A DNA stretch of 64,000 nucleotides from Pseudomonas sp. ABC1. Its GTDB lineage: Bacteria > Pseudomonadota > Gammaproteobacteria > Pseudomonadales > Pseudomonadaceae. The notes under the pieces were generated by a model. That model was not told the DNA's origin. It saw nothing but the letters and a program-made list of their open reading frames with translations, and ran no database searches. Shown here piece after piece: positions 16,367 to 24,673 of the stretch. Positions within the stretch are counted from its first letter, which is position 1, and every line of letters begins with the position of its first letter. The translations under genes were made by a program, and so were the position numbers. The DNA is taken from positions 1,920,001-1,984,000 of the forward strand of contig NZ_CP058349.1 of assembly GCF_013395055.1 (NCBI RefSeq), read 5' to 3'.

Positions 16367-19129
16367 ATGAAGCGCCCGCACCCGACACGTCCCCAATCAG
16401 CACCCCTGGCATCGGGGCCCTTGCGCCTGACCCGGGGCTTGCCGCTGATTCTCACCAAGTTCGTCCCGCCGCGTTCCCCCGGCGTGCTGCTGCAACGCCC
16501 GCGCCTGCTCGAACAGCTCGACCGGGTACGCCTGCGGCGCCTGGCGCTGGTCAGCGCGGGCGCCGGCTTCGGCAAGACCACTCTATTGGCGCAGTGGCAC
16601 CATTGCCTGGCCGAACAGGGCGAAAGCGTCGCCTGGCTCAGCCTCGACGAGGACGACGACAACCCCTGGCAGTTCCTGCCCTACCTGCTGCACGCCTTGC
16701 GCCCGCTCTACCAGGGCTGGGACGCCGACTTCTGGCAGCGCCTGGAGGAGCACACGCCCACCAGCCCGCAGCAACTGCTCACCGAGCTGATCAACCAGTT
16801 GCACGACTGCCCCCACGACCTGTTCCTGATCATCGACGACTTCCATGTCATCGACGACCGTGGCGTCCACGACGCCCTCGGCCACCTGCTCGCCCATGCG
16901 CCGCCGGCACTGCACCTGATCATCGGCAGCCGCTTCCGTCCGCGCCTGGCACTGAGCCGTCTGCAGGCCCAGGACCAGTTGGTGGAGGTCGGCGACCAGG
17001 ACCTGCGCTTCACCCTCGAAGAGGCGCGCGGCTACTTCAACGAGACGGTCGCCGTCCCCCTCAGCGGCCAGGACACCCAGCGCCTGCTGTCGCTGACCGA
17101 AGGCTGGATCGCCGGGATGAAGATCGCCTCGCTGTCGCCCGGCCTGCGCGACGACCCCGGACAACTGATCGACAACCTGCGCGGCGGCACCCGCGCCATC
17201 ACCCGCTACCTCAAGGAAGTGGTGTTCGATCCACTGCCGGTCGAGGTCTTCGATTTCCTGCTGCGCACCTCCATCCTCGGACGCCTGCACGCGGGCTTGT
17301 GCAACGCCGTCACCGGCCGCGACGACGGCGAGGCCATGCTGGAGTGGATCGAGCAGCGCAACCTGTTCCTGTCCGCCCTCGACGAGCATGGCGCGTGGTT
17401 CCGCTACCACCCGTTGCTGAGGGAAACCCTCGGCAGCCGATTGCGCCGCTGCGCCGAGATCGACATCAAGCAACTGCACGAACGCGCCAGTGGCTGGTTC
17501 GTCGAACAGCGCCTGTGGGCCGAGGCGGTGCGTCACGCGCTGGCGGCGGGCAAGCCGGTCGGCAGTCCTGGGCAGGATGGCGCAAGCGCGCAATCGCTGG
17601 CCGAGGAAGGTGACATCGGCACCCTGGTGCACTGGATGCACCACCTGCCACTCAGCCTCGACCCTTCGCGCATCGACCTGCAACTCAACCTGGCCTGGGC
17701 ACTGGCGCACTACTTCCGCTTCGACGAATCACGCCAACTGCTCGACAACCTCGACCAACTGGTGGCCGACCACCGCTCCGGCCTGCGCCGCAGCACCTGG
17801 GTCAAGCTGCGGGTGGTGCGCGCCATCTGCGAGGCGTTCGCCGAAAACATCCCCGACAGCCTGGCCATGGTCGAGCCGCTGTTGCAGGAAGTGCCCTGTG
17901 GCGACACCTGGGTCGACGGGCTGGTGTGCAACATCCTCAGCTACTGCCATGTGGTCGACCAACGCTATGCCGACGCACTGGCGGTGCAACGGCACATGCC
18001 CAGCCCGGACGCCCCGCTGGACAACCTGTTCGTCTCGGTCTACCGCGCCTTCATCATCGCCCAGAGCCACCTGTGCCAGGGCGACCTCGACGAGGCCGAA
18101 CAGCACGCGCGCCAGGCGTTGCTGCAAGCCGAGCGCTACACCGGCCCGCAGTCCAGCAGCGGCGCCACCCTCGCGCCGCTGCTGGCGGAAATCGCCTATG
18201 AACGCGGTGAAGACGACCTGCTCGACCACCTGCTGGCGGACAAGCTCGACCAGATCGACCGTTTCAGCCCACCCGACGGCCTGCGCCGCTGCTACGTCAG
18301 CCTGGCGCGCAAGGCCCTGCGCGACGGTGCCCCGCAGCAGGCGGAACACCTGCTGGAGCACGCCCAGCAACTGGCCATCGCGCGCCGCTGGCAGCGCTTG
18401 CAGGCGCTGCTGCTGGCCGAGCAGGTACGACTGCGCCTGCTGCGCAACGACCGGCCGGGCGCCGAGCAATTGCAGCAACAGCTCGAACGGCTGGCACCAC
18501 AGGCGCAGGTCGACAGCCCGCACCCTTGCCAGCGCGCCATCGCCCAGCATGCGGCCGTCAGCCGCTGCCGCCTGGCACTGGCCAGCGGCCAGGGCGCGCA
18601 GGCCGGCAAACTGCTGGGGCGCCTGGTCGCCGAACAGGAAAACCGCCACGACCGCCTCGCCGCCGCACGCCTGCGCGTACTCTGGGCGCAAGCACTGTGG
18701 CAGGCCGGCGAGACCGACAAGGCCTGCGCGACCCTGCAACCGGTCCTGCAACTGGCCAGCCAGCAACGCCTCCAGCGCAGCCTGCTGGATGCCGGCGACG
18801 ACCTGCTGCCCCTGCTCACCTGCCTGCAGAAAAAACTCCCGGCACGCCACGAAGCCACCGCCACCCTGGCGCACCTGCTGGAGAACCATCCCGCCGGCGA
18901 CGAGCCCTCACGCCTTCACTCACCCGCCACCCGCCTCGGCCTCAGCGAACGGGAGAGCCAGGCACTGCGGCTGATCGCCGAAGGCCAATCGAACAAGGAA
19001 ATCGCCCGCAGCCTGGACATCTCCACGGAAACCGTGAAATGGCACCTGAAGAACATCTACGGCAAACTCAACGTCACCAGCCGCACCCAGGCCATGAGCC
19101 GCGCACGGGAACTGAGCCTGCTGGGGTAG
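16367..19129 (+). CDS. MalT-type LuxR-family transcriptional activator (STAND ATPase)
   Basis: A 920-aa regulator with the MalT/LAL architecture. The N-terminal ATPase has Walker A SAGAGFGKTTLLAQ (about residues 62-75) and a Walker B-like LFLIIDDFHVIDD. The middle (about 350-830) is a helical repeat region rich in paired helices (ALARAxxL, AEQHARQALL), which resembles the TPR-like sensor arm of this family. The C-terminus (about 855-920) is a LuxR helix-turn-helix: LSERESQALRLIAEGQSNKE, then IARSLDISTETVKWHLKNIY. Such proteins bind ATP and a small inducer to activate a neighbouring operon. Its divergent position makes the E1/E2/E3 operon the likely target. The start at 16367 is the first in-frame Met and its Shine-Dalgarno is weak, so a slightly different start is possible. 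Confidence 0.88.
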   Translation: MKRPHPTRPQSAPLASGPLRLTRGLPLILTKFVPPRSPGVLLQRPRLLEQLDRVRLRRLALVSAGAGFGKTTLLAQWHHCLAEQGESVAWLSLDEDDDNPWQFLPYLLHALRPLYQGWDADFWQRLEEHTPTSPQQLLTELINQLHDCPHDLFLIIDDFHVIDDRGVHDALGHLLAHAPPALHLIIGSRFRPRLALSRLQAQDQLVEVGDQDLRFTLEEARGYFNETVAVPLSGQDTQRLLSLTEGWIAGMKIASLSPGLRDDPGQLIDNLRGGTRAITRYLKEVVFDPLPVEVFDFLLRTSILGRLHAGLCNAVTGRDDGEAMLEWIEQRNLFLSALDEHGAWFRYHPLLRETLGSRLRRCAEIDIKQLHERASGWFVEQRLWAEAVRHALAAGKPVGSPGQDGASAQSLAEEGDIGTLVHWMHHLPLSLDPSRIDLQLNLAWALAHYFRFDESRQLLDNLDQLVADHRSGLRRSTWVKLRVVRAICEAFAENIPDSLAMVEPLLQEVPCGDTWVDGLVCNILSYCHVVDQRYADALAVQRHMPSPDAPLDNLFVSVYRAFIIAQSHLCQGDLDEAEQHARQALLQAERYTGPQSSSGATLAPLLAEIAYERGEDDLLDHLLADKLDQIDRFSPPDGLRRCYVSLARKALRDGAPQQAEHLLEHAQQLAIARRWQRLQALLLAEQVRLRLLRNDRPGAEQLQQQLERLAPQAQVDSPHPCQRAIAQHAAVSRCRLALASGQGAQAGKLLGRLVAEQENRHDRLAAARLRVLWAQALWQAGETDKACATLQPVLQLASQQRLQRSLLDAGDDLLPLLTCLQKKLPARHEATATLAHLLENHPAGDEPSRLHSPATRLGLSERESQALRLIAEGQSNKEIARSLDISTETVKWHLKNIYGKLNVTSRTQAMSRARELSLLG

Positions 19130-19137
19130 CTTTTACC

Positions 19138-19174
19138 CCCTCTCCCGCTTGCGGGAGAGGGCCGGGGAGAGGGA
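19138..19174. repeat. REP-like hairpin, copy 2
   Basis: The same 11-bp perfect inverted repeat (CCCTCTCCCGC / GCGGGAGAGGG) as at 4527, here followed by CCGGGGAGAGGGA. It begins 9 bases after the stop of the MalT-like regulator and may also act as a transcript 3' end. It runs to 12 bases before the longer possible start of the acetyltransferase. Confidence 0.85.
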
Positions 19175-19185
19175 ATAACGACTTC

Positions 19186-19749
19186 ATGCGATTGGCGTCC
19201 ACCCAGGTTCGACAGATGATCGAAATCACCGACATCCCCCCACATCAGGTCGCCGAAACCCTGGCGTTCATCCTGCAAGCACGGGCCGAACTGTTTCCCA
19301 AGCTGCACGACCGCCCCATACCCGCCGATCTGGAAGATTTCCCGCGGCACTACACACCCGCACAGGGCGGCCGCTTCCTGGTCGCCCGCGACGGCACGCG
19401 CATCGTCGCCTGCATCGGCTATCTGCCCTACGACCGACGCTTCCCGAACCACCCCTACCCCGGCCTGCGCGTGGTGGAAATCGTCCGCCTGTTCGTCCTC
19501 CCCGCCTACCGCCGCACCGGCCTGGCCGCCAGGCTGTACCAGGCGCTGGAGGCGCACGCCAGCACCGATCAGGTACAGATGCTCTACCTGCACACCCACC
19601 CCTTCCTGCCCGGTGCCATCGCCTTCTGGGAGCGGCAGGGCTTTCGCATCACCGAGGTGGAAGACGACCCCGCATGGCGGACGACGCATATGCAGAGGGA
19701 TCTGGCAACGCGAGCGATTGGCATACAGACGACACTCCAGATGCAGTGA
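19186..19749 (+). CDS. GNAT-family N-acetyltransferase
   Basis: A 187-aa (or 177-aa) acetyltransferase. The acetyl-CoA-binding motif A is EIVRLFVLPAYRRTGLAARLYQALEAHA, containing the R-x-x-G-x-A loop, and motif B follows at AIAFWERQGFRITEVEDD. Substrate unknown. Two starts compete: ATG 19186, preceded by the GGGAGAGGG that belongs to the REP element, and ATG 19216 (MIEITDIPPHQ), which is closer to the domain edge but lacks a good Shine-Dalgarno. The longer form is given. It is downstream of, and on the same strand as, the MalT-like gene, but the REP hairpin between them argues for partial separation. Confidence 0.85.
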   Translation: MRLASTQVRQMIEITDIPPHQVAETLAFILQARAELFPKLHDRPIPADLEDFPRHYTPAQGGRFLVARDGTRIVACIGYLPYDRRFPNHPYPGLRVVEIVRLFVLPAYRRTGLAARLYQALEAHASTDQVQMLYLHTHPFLPGAIAFWERQGFRITEVEDDPAWRTTHMQRDLATRAIGIQTTLQMQ

Positions 19750-19872
19750 CTGGACCCGCCCTCTGCCGCGTGTGTCAGCAAAAAACCCAAACATCGCCAG
19801 CATGGCCCTCCCCGCCCGGGACCTTTATCATCGCGGCTTTCGCTCCGCTCCACGGACTCCGAGGTAGACCCC

Positions 19873-21102
19873 ATGCTCAACGGCCTCTGGCTGGGCTTTT
19901 TCCTGATCGCTGCGGTGGCGGCGCTGTCGCGCTGGCTGATCGGCGGCGACCCCCAGGTGTTCGCCGCACTGGTGGAAAGCCTGTTCGCCATGGCTCGCCT
20001 GTCGGTGGAAGTGATGGTGCTGCTGTTCGGCACCCTGACACTCTGGCTGGGCTTCCTGCGTATCGCCGAGAAGGCCGGTCTGGTCGACCTGCTGGCCCGC
20101 CTGCTGGGGCCGCTGTTCCATCGCCTGATGCCCGAGGTGCCGCCGGGACACCCGGCGCTGGGGCTGATCACCCTGAACTTCGCCGCCAACGGCCTGGGCC
20201 TGGACAACGCCGCCACGCCCATCGGCCTGAAGGCCATGCGCGCCTTGCAGGACCTCAACCCGAGCAGCACCACCGCCAGCAATGCACAGATCCTGTTCCT
20301 GGTGCTCAACGCCTCGTCGCTGACCCTGCTGCCGGTGTCGATCTTCATGTACCGCGTGCAACAGGGCGCGGAAGACCCGACCCTGGTGTTTCTGCCGATC
20401 CTGCTGGCCACCTCCGCCTCGTCCCTGGCCGGGCTGCTGTCGGTGGCGCTGGTGCAGCGCCTGCACCTGTGGGACCCGGTGGTGCTCGCCTACCTGATCC
20501 CCGGCGCCCTGCTGCTGGGCGCCTTCATGGCGTTGCTGGCCAGCCTGTCGGCGGCGGCGCTGGCGCAACTGTCGTCGTTGCTGGGCAACCTGACGCTGTT
20601 CGGCCTGATCCTGACCTTCGTCGGCGTCGGGGCACTGCGCAAGGTGCCGGTCTACGAAAGCTTCGTGGAAGGCGCCAAGGAAGGTTTCGATGTCGCCAAG
20701 AGCCTGCTGCCGTACCTGGTGGCGATGCTCTGCGCGGTCGGCGTGCTGCGCGCCTCCGGGGCGCTGGAGTTCGGCCTGGACGGTATCCGCTGGCTGGTCG
20801 AGGCGCTGGGCTGGGACAGCCGCTTCGTCGAGGCGCTGCCCACTGCGCTGGTCAAGCCGTTCTCCGGCAGCGGCGCACGGGCGATGCTGATCGAGACCAT
20901 GCAGACCCACGGCGTGGACAGCTTCCCGGCACTGGTGGCAGCCACCGTGCAGGGCAGCACCGAGACCACCTTCTACGTGCTGGCCGTGTACTTCGGCGCG
21001 GTCGGTATCCAGCGCGCCCGCCACGCGGTCGGCTGCGCGCTGCTGGCGGACTTCGCCGGCGTGGTCGCCTCGATCGGCGTCTGCTACTGGTTCTTCGGCT
21101 GA
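19873..21102 (+). CDS. Fused SpmA/SpmB-like nucleoside-recognition-domain membrane protein
   Basis: A 409-aa polytopic inner-membrane protein. It is a natural fusion of the two spore-maturation-type proteins SpmA and SpmB. The first half has LITLNFAANGLGLDNAATPIGLKAMRALQ (SpmA-like, with the Gate/nucleoside-recognition signature) and the second half has PTALVKPFSGSGARAMLIETM and AATVQGSTETTFYVLAVYFG (SpmB-like). In non-sporulating proteobacteria the fused form is common and its transport role is unproven. The start ATG at 19873 follows CGAGGTAG. It is convergent with the chemoreceptor gene, 6 bases apart. Confidence 0.9.
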   Translation: MLNGLWLGFFLIAAVAALSRWLIGGDPQVFAALVESLFAMARLSVEVMVLLFGTLTLWLGFLRIAEKAGLVDLLARLLGPLFHRLMPEVPPGHPALGLITLNFAANGLGLDNAATPIGLKAMRALQDLNPSSTTASNAQILFLVLNASSLTLLPVSIFMYRVQQGAEDPTLVFLPILLATSASSLAGLLSVALVQRLHLWDPVVLAYLIPGALLLGAFMALLASLSAAALAQLSSLLGNLTLFGLILTFVGVGALRKVPVYESFVEGAKEGFDVAKSLLPYLVAMLCAVGVLRASGALEFGLDGIRWLVEALGWDSRFVEALPTALVKPFSGSGARAMLIETMQTHGVDSFPALVAATVQGSTETTFYVLAVYFGAVGIQRARHAVGCALLADFAGVVASIGVCYWFFG

Positions 21103-21108
21103 GTCGGA

Positions 21109-22695
21109 TCAGGTACGCCGGCGCTGCCAGAACTGCTGCGCCAGCTCCTGCAGCCCCTCCGCCAGCTCTGCCACCCCGGTGGCATGGCTGCGGCTTTCCT
21201 GGCTGGCGGCAAGGTGCTGTTCCGAACTGTCGCGGATGCTCGACACGCTCTGGCTGATGTCCTCGCTGACGCTGCTCTGCTCTTCCACCGCCTGTGCGAT
21301 CTGGCTGCTCATGTCGCTGATTTCGCGCACCCGCTGGTTGATGCAATGCAATGACTGCTCGGCATCGCCGGCGTGGCTGACGCTGTCCTGCGCCTGGCTG
21401 CGACTGCGCTGCATCATTTCCACTGCCTGCCGGGCGCCATTCTGCAAGGTGCTGACCATCGCCTGGATATCCGCCGTCGAACGCTGGGTACGCGAAGCCA
21501 GACCGCGCACCTCGTCGGCGACCACGGCAAAACCTCGTCCCTGCTCGCCGGCTCGGGCCGCTTCGATGGCGGCGTTCAATGCCAGCAGGTTGGTCTGCCC
21601 GGCGATGTCGCTGATCACCTCCAGCACCCGGCTGATGTCCTGGCTGTGTTCATCCAGTCGCTGGATGGCCTCGGCGGTGAGCTGTATCTCATCCGACAGG
21701 CGCACGATGCTCTGCTCGGTATCGCCAACCCGCAGCCGGCCGCTGGCGGCTTCCTGGTCGGCGGCGAGCGTGCTCTGCGCGGTGAGCTGGGCATTGGCCG
21801 CCACCTCCTGCACGCTGGCAGCCATCTGCTCGATGGCGGTGGCGACACGCTCGGTTTCCTGCTGCTGGCGCGCCGCGCTCCTGTTGCTTTCCTCCAGCGC
21901 CTGGCTCAACTCACAGGCATGCCGGCTGAGCTGCCGGGACGAGTCGGCGATACGCCCGACGACCGCACCCGCCTCGGCTTCGAGCATGTCCATGGCCAGC
22001 GCGATCTGCCCCAGTTCGTCGCGGCGCCCGCTGAACACCAGTTGCCCCACCGGATTGTCGCCGACACGCCGCGCCCGTCCGGCCAGACGCCGCAGTGGCG
22101 TGAACAGCGAGCGCAGACAGGCCGCCATCCCCAGGCCGGCCGCCAGCGTCATGACCAGGGCGGCGCTCCAGCTCAGCTGGCCTGCCAGCACGCCCAGCAG
22201 GCCAACGACAGCGACATTGGCAACACACAACAGCGCGGCCCGCGCGCCGATGCCCAAAGGCCGAGCCGTCAGGGATCGCGGCAGACGCCCCGAGCGCAGC
22301 CGCGCATACAGCGCTTCGGCTGCCCGCACCTGCGCCGGCTCGGGCCGCGTGCGCACCGACTGGTACTCCACCACCTGACCGTCCCGGCTCACGGGCGTCA
22401 CATAGGCACGGACCCAGTAGTGATCGCCGTTCTTGCAGCGATTTTTCACCAACCCCATCCAGCTACGACGCTCGCGCATGCTGTTCCACAGGTCGGCGAA
22501 CGCCTCGGCAGGCATGTCGGGGTGACGCACGACATTGTGCGGCTGCCCGAGCAGCTCCTCCTGCGTGAAGCCGGAAATACGGATGAAGTCGTCGTTGGCG
22601 TAGGTGATGCGGCCTTTCAGGTCGGTGGTCGAGAGGATGTTGTCCGTCTCGCTCACGCTCACTTCATGGCCGCTGACGGGCAGGTTGGTTCGCAT
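21109..22695 (-). CDS. aer: Aer-type PAS-domain energy-taxis receptor (methyl-accepting chemotaxis protein)
   Basis: A 528-aa receptor. Residues 1-115 are a PAS domain of the Aer type (ILSTTDLKGRITYANDDFIRISGF, GQPHNVVRHPDMP, KNRCKNGDHYWVRAYVTPV), which binds FAD in Aer and reports redox state. A hydrophobic segment around 165-200 anchors it to the membrane without a periplasmic domain. A HAMP-like linker and an MCP signalling domain follow, with the hairpin tip containing QTNLLALNAAIEAARAGEQGRG and FAVVADEVRGLASRT. There is no C-terminal methyltransferase-binding pentapeptide. It probably directs swimming towards favourable electron-acceptor conditions. It is followed by a small unknown gene in the reverse order on the same strand. 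Confidence 0.9.
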   Translation of the reverse strand: MRTNLPVSGHEVSVSETDNILSTTDLKGRITYANDDFIRISGFTQEELLGQPHNVVRHPDMPAEAFADLWNSMRERRSWMGLVKNRCKNGDHYWVRAYVTPVSRDGQVVEYQSVRTRPEPAQVRAAEALYARLRSGRLPRSLTARPLGIGARAALLCVANVAVVGLLGVLAGQLSWSAALVMTLAAGLGMAACLRSLFTPLRRLAGRARRVGDNPVGQLVFSGRRDELGQIALAMDMLEAEAGAVVGRIADSSRQLSRHACELSQALEESNRSAARQQQETERVATAIEQMAASVQEVAANAQLTAQSTLAADQEAASGRLRVGDTEQSIVRLSDEIQLTAEAIQRLDEHSQDISRVLEVISDIAGQTNLLALNAAIEAARAGEQGRGFAVVADEVRGLASRTQRSTADIQAMVSTLQNGARQAVEMMQRSRSQAQDSVSHAGDAEQSLHCINQRVREISDMSSQIAQAVEEQSSVSEDISQSVSSIRDSSEQHLAASQESRSHATGVAELAEGLQELAQQFWQRRRT

Positions 22696-22704
22696 CGGGG
22701 GCGA

Positions 22705-23064
22705 TCATTCCGGTAGGGGGTTGCAGGGGCCGCTCACTCGGTCGCGCCGGGATTCGTCCTGCTGGCGCGCGGGTTCGCCGGTCACTTCCAGCAAACCGAG
22801 CAATTTGCGCCGCAGCAGTCCCAACTCCCTGGACTTGAAAGAACCCCGCGTGCGCTCCAGCACCTGAACGGTATGGACCAGCGCCGCCCGCATCTGCATG
22901 GCTTCGCTCAAGGCCTCGTGGGTGAAGTGTCCGGGCGGATTGACGATGACGTCGAAGCCCAGGTCGAGCATGCCCAGCCGCTCGCGCAGATGCTCGACGC
23001 ATTCGGGGAGGCCCGTCACCAGCACCAGGCAAGGTGCCGTGTGTCTGTTCGAAGAGTCAGTCAT
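22705..23064 (-). CDS. Small hypothetical protein upstream of the Aer-type receptor gene
   Basis: A 119-aa protein that I do not recognise. The chosen start MTDSSNRHTAPC (23062-23064) has GAGA six bases upstream; an earlier Met would add six residues. It opens with a hydrophobic strand (PCLVLVTGLPECVEHL), then LGFDVIVNPPGHFTHEALSEAMQM, and a basic helical C-terminal half with LERTRGSFKSRELGLLRRKLLGLLE. No membrane segment or catalytic motif is evident. It ends 9 bases before the receptor start, so the two are probably cotranscribed and the protein may be functionally tied to energy taxis (inference). Confidence 0.65.
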   Translation of the reverse strand: MTDSSNRHTAPCLVLVTGLPECVEHLRERLGMLDLGFDVIVNPPGHFTHEALSEAMQMRAALVHTVQVLERTRGSFKSRELGLLRRKLLGLLEVTGEPARQQDESRRDRVSGPCNPLPE

Positions 23065-23198
23065 CGCTTTCTCGTTGGCCAATGGTGGTCAATAGCGAAA
23101 TACCGAAGATGGGGTGGACGCCAAGCGCTGCCCTCAGGCAACTTTCGACACCGCACCGATCATGGCCTGCCTGGTGGCTGCAAAAGATGACAGCCCAC

Positions 23199-23246
23199 AA
23201 AAAAGGCACCGTCCGGCCTGCCATGGAAGGAGCCGGAAGGTGCCTT
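23199..23246 (-). terminator. Intrinsic terminator on the minus strand without an upstream coding gene
   Basis: AAGGCACC (23203-23210) pairs with GGTGCCTT (23239-23246), and CCGGC (23213-23217) pairs with GCCGG (23232-23236) after a two-base internal loop. On the minus strand it is followed by TTTTTT. There is no T-run on the plus side, so the direction is minus. Confidence 0.75.
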
Positions 23247-23283
23247 ATCTATCAGGTCCATATGCCCCGAGCGCTAAAGCGTC

Positions 23284-23299
23284 TTTCGTTTGAACGAAA
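23284..23299. repeat. Inverted repeat TTTCGTT-N2-AACGAAA
   Basis: A 7-bp perfect dyad separated by two bases. It could be an operator half-site pair or a small hairpin within the candidate small RNA on the minus strand. Confidence 0.6.
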
Positions 23300-23340
23300 C
23301 TGATGGCAGTTTGCCTCTACGTCGTTTGGCGAACAAGAGC

Positions 23341-23353
23341 GTAAAGCGTTTAC
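23341..23353. promoter_or_regulatory. Palindrome GTAAA-N3-TTTAC next to the Anr box
   Basis: A 5-bp perfect dyad with a 3-base centre, one base before the Anr-type box at 23355. The close packing of two symmetric motifs in a 160-base gap suggests a control region rather than chance. The binding protein is unknown. Confidence 0.45.
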
Positions 23354-23354
23354 C

Positions 23355-23368
23355 TTGATGCATATCAA
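23355..23368. promoter_or_regulatory. Perfect Fnr/Anr/Dnr box TTGAT-GCAT-ATCAA
   Basis: All ten consensus positions of the TTGAT-N4-ATCAA binding site for Fnr-type regulators (Anr and Dnr in Pseudomonas) are present. It lies 135 bases before the iron-binding-protein gene on the plus strand and about 110 bases above the minus-strand terminator at 23246. The geometry fits the minus-strand candidate RNA slightly better than the protein gene, because on the plus strand the expected -10 position is GC-rich. Confidence 0.7.
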
Positions 23369-23502
23369 CAAGCACAGGCCCCACGGCCCACCCGCCCTGG
23401 CTGGACGCAATATCCGGTAACCGCCATGGGCAATGCCGCGTTGAACTGGAAGATGAGACTCACTACCATCGCACTTCCGTTTTCATACCAGAGGCGTTTC
23501 CC

Positions 23503-24504
23503 ATGCGGGCAAGCAAATGGCTATTGGCAGCATTCTCCCTGTCGACCCTGGCCGGTGCGGCGCAGGCGGCCGACGAGGTCGTCGTCTACTCCTCGCGGAT
23601 CGATGAGCTGATCAAGCCGGTTTTCGATGCCTACACCAAGAAGACCGGGGTCAAGGTGAAATTCATCACCGACAACGAAGCCCCGCTGATGGCCAGGATC
23701 AAGGCCGAAGGCGAGAACACGCCGGCCGACCTGCTGATCACCGTGGACGGCGGCAACCTCTGGCGTGCCGAGCAGATGGGCATCCTGCAACCGCTGAAGT
23801 CGAGCATCGTCGAAGCCGACATTCCGCCGCAATACCGCTCCTCCACCGGCGCCTGGACTGGTTTGTCGCTGCGCGCGCGCACCATCGTCTACTCGCCGGA
23901 GCGCGTCGAGCCGGGCGAACTGAGCACCTACGAGGCGCTGGCCGACGAGAACTGGGAAGGCCGCCTGTGCCTGCGCACCAGCAAGAAGGTCTACAACCAG
24001 TCGCTGACCGCCACCCTGCTGGAAACCCACGGCCCCGAGAAAACCGAGGAAATCCTCAAGGGCTGGATGAACAACCTGGCGACCGACGTGTTCGCCGATG
24101 ACAACGCGGTGATCCTCGCGGTGGACGCCGGCCAGTGCGACGTCGGCATCGTCAACACCTACTACTACGGGCGCCTGCACCAGCAGAACCCGAACCTGCG
24201 CGCCAAGCTGTTCTGGCCGAACCAGCAGGACCGTGGCGTGCACGTCAACCTGTCGGGCATCGGCCTGACCAAGTACGCGCCGCACCCGGAAGCCGCACAG
24301 AAGCTGGTGGAGTGGATGACCACCCCCGAGGCGCAGAGCATCTTCGCCGACGGCAACAAGGAGTTCCCGGCCAACCCGAACGTCAAGCCTTCCGCCGAAG
24401 TCGCCAGTTGGGGCGAGTTCAAGGCCGACACCATTCCGGTGGAAATCGCCGGCAAGCGCCAGGCCGAAGCCATTCGCCTGATGGACCGGGTCGGCTGGAA
24501 CTGA
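23503..24504 (+). CDS. Ferric-iron ABC transporter periplasmic binding protein (FbpA/FutA type)
   Basis: A 333-aa exported Fe(III)-binding protein. Residues 1-23 (MRASKWLLAAFSLSTLAGAA then QAA) are a Sec signal peptide. The mature protein starts DEVVVYSSRIDELIKPVFDAY and has the consecutive tyrosines in NTYYYGRLH that coordinate ferric iron in the FbpA family. EFPANPNVKPS near the C-terminus is also typical. The start ATG 23503 follows AGAGGC. An intrinsic terminator (24627-24651) separates it from the permease gene, as expected for a binding protein made in excess. A Fur box is not obvious. Confidence 0.9.
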   Translation: MRASKWLLAAFSLSTLAGAAQAADEVVVYSSRIDELIKPVFDAYTKKTGVKVKFITDNEAPLMARIKAEGENTPADLLITVDGGNLWRAEQMGILQPLKSSIVEADIPPQYRSSTGAWTGLSLRARTIVYSPERVEPGELSTYEALADENWEGRLCLRTSKKVYNQSLTATLLETHGPEKTEEILKGWMNNLATDVFADDNAVILAVDAGQCDVGIVNTYYYGRLHQQNPNLRAKLFWPNQQDRGVHVNLSGIGLTKYAPHPEAAQKLVEWMTTPEAQSIFADGNKEFPANPNVKPSAEVASWGEFKADTIPVEIAGKRQAEAIRLMDRVGWN

Positions 24505-24586
24505 CGGCATGCCGCAAGCGTAGGGTGCACACCTGAACGACCGGCGCCGCTCTCTCTGCTGCGTACAGCGCCCGGACGTTTTTTCG

Positions 24587-24622
24587 CTTGCAGCTTGAAG
24601 CCTGTGGCTTGAAGCTTGCGCC
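24587..24622. repeat. Imperfect inverted repeat between iron-transport genes
   Basis: GCTTGCAGCTTGAAGCC and GGCTTGAAGCTTGCGCC face each other around TGT, forming an imperfect stem. Elements of this AGCTTGAAGC type are scattered in Pseudomonas intergenic regions. It directly precedes the terminator at 24627. Confidence 0.6.
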
Positions 24623-24626
24623 ATGA

Positions 24627-24651
24627 CGCCCCGCTCCGTCGGGGCGTTTTT
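24627..24651 (+). terminator. Intrinsic terminator after the iron-binding-protein gene
   Basis: CGCCCCG (24627-24633) pairs with CGGGGCG (24640-24646), loop CTCCGT, followed by TTTTT. It lies between the binding-protein and permease genes and would let only part of the transcription continue. Confidence 0.85.
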
Positions 24652-24673
24652 CTGCCCGTCGTCGAGGTCTTGC

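Larger units (their letters stand above)
23199..23320 (-). ncRNA. Candidate Anr-controlled small RNA with intrinsic terminator
   Basis: On the minus strand a classical intrinsic terminator (23246-23199) ends a transcript for which no coding gene exists: the next gene upstream in that direction is the divergent iron-transport gene at 23503. About 35 bases above the predicted 5' end lies a perfect Fnr/Anr box (23355-23368), which at a class II position would place the transcript start near 23320. The putative RNA is then about 120 nt, with a small 5' hairpin (UUUCG / CGAAA, 23284-23299) and the terminator stem. Size and control resemble anaerobically induced Pseudomonas small RNAs such as PhrS or PaiI, but I cannot confirm identity. 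The -10 region is weak, so the 5' end is uncertain. Confidence 0.35.

Noticed and set aside
23440..23475. Fur box upstream of the iron-binding-protein gene.
   Set aside because: The best stretch (starting GATGAGACTCACTACC) matches only about 10 of 19 consensus positions, which is too weak to call.
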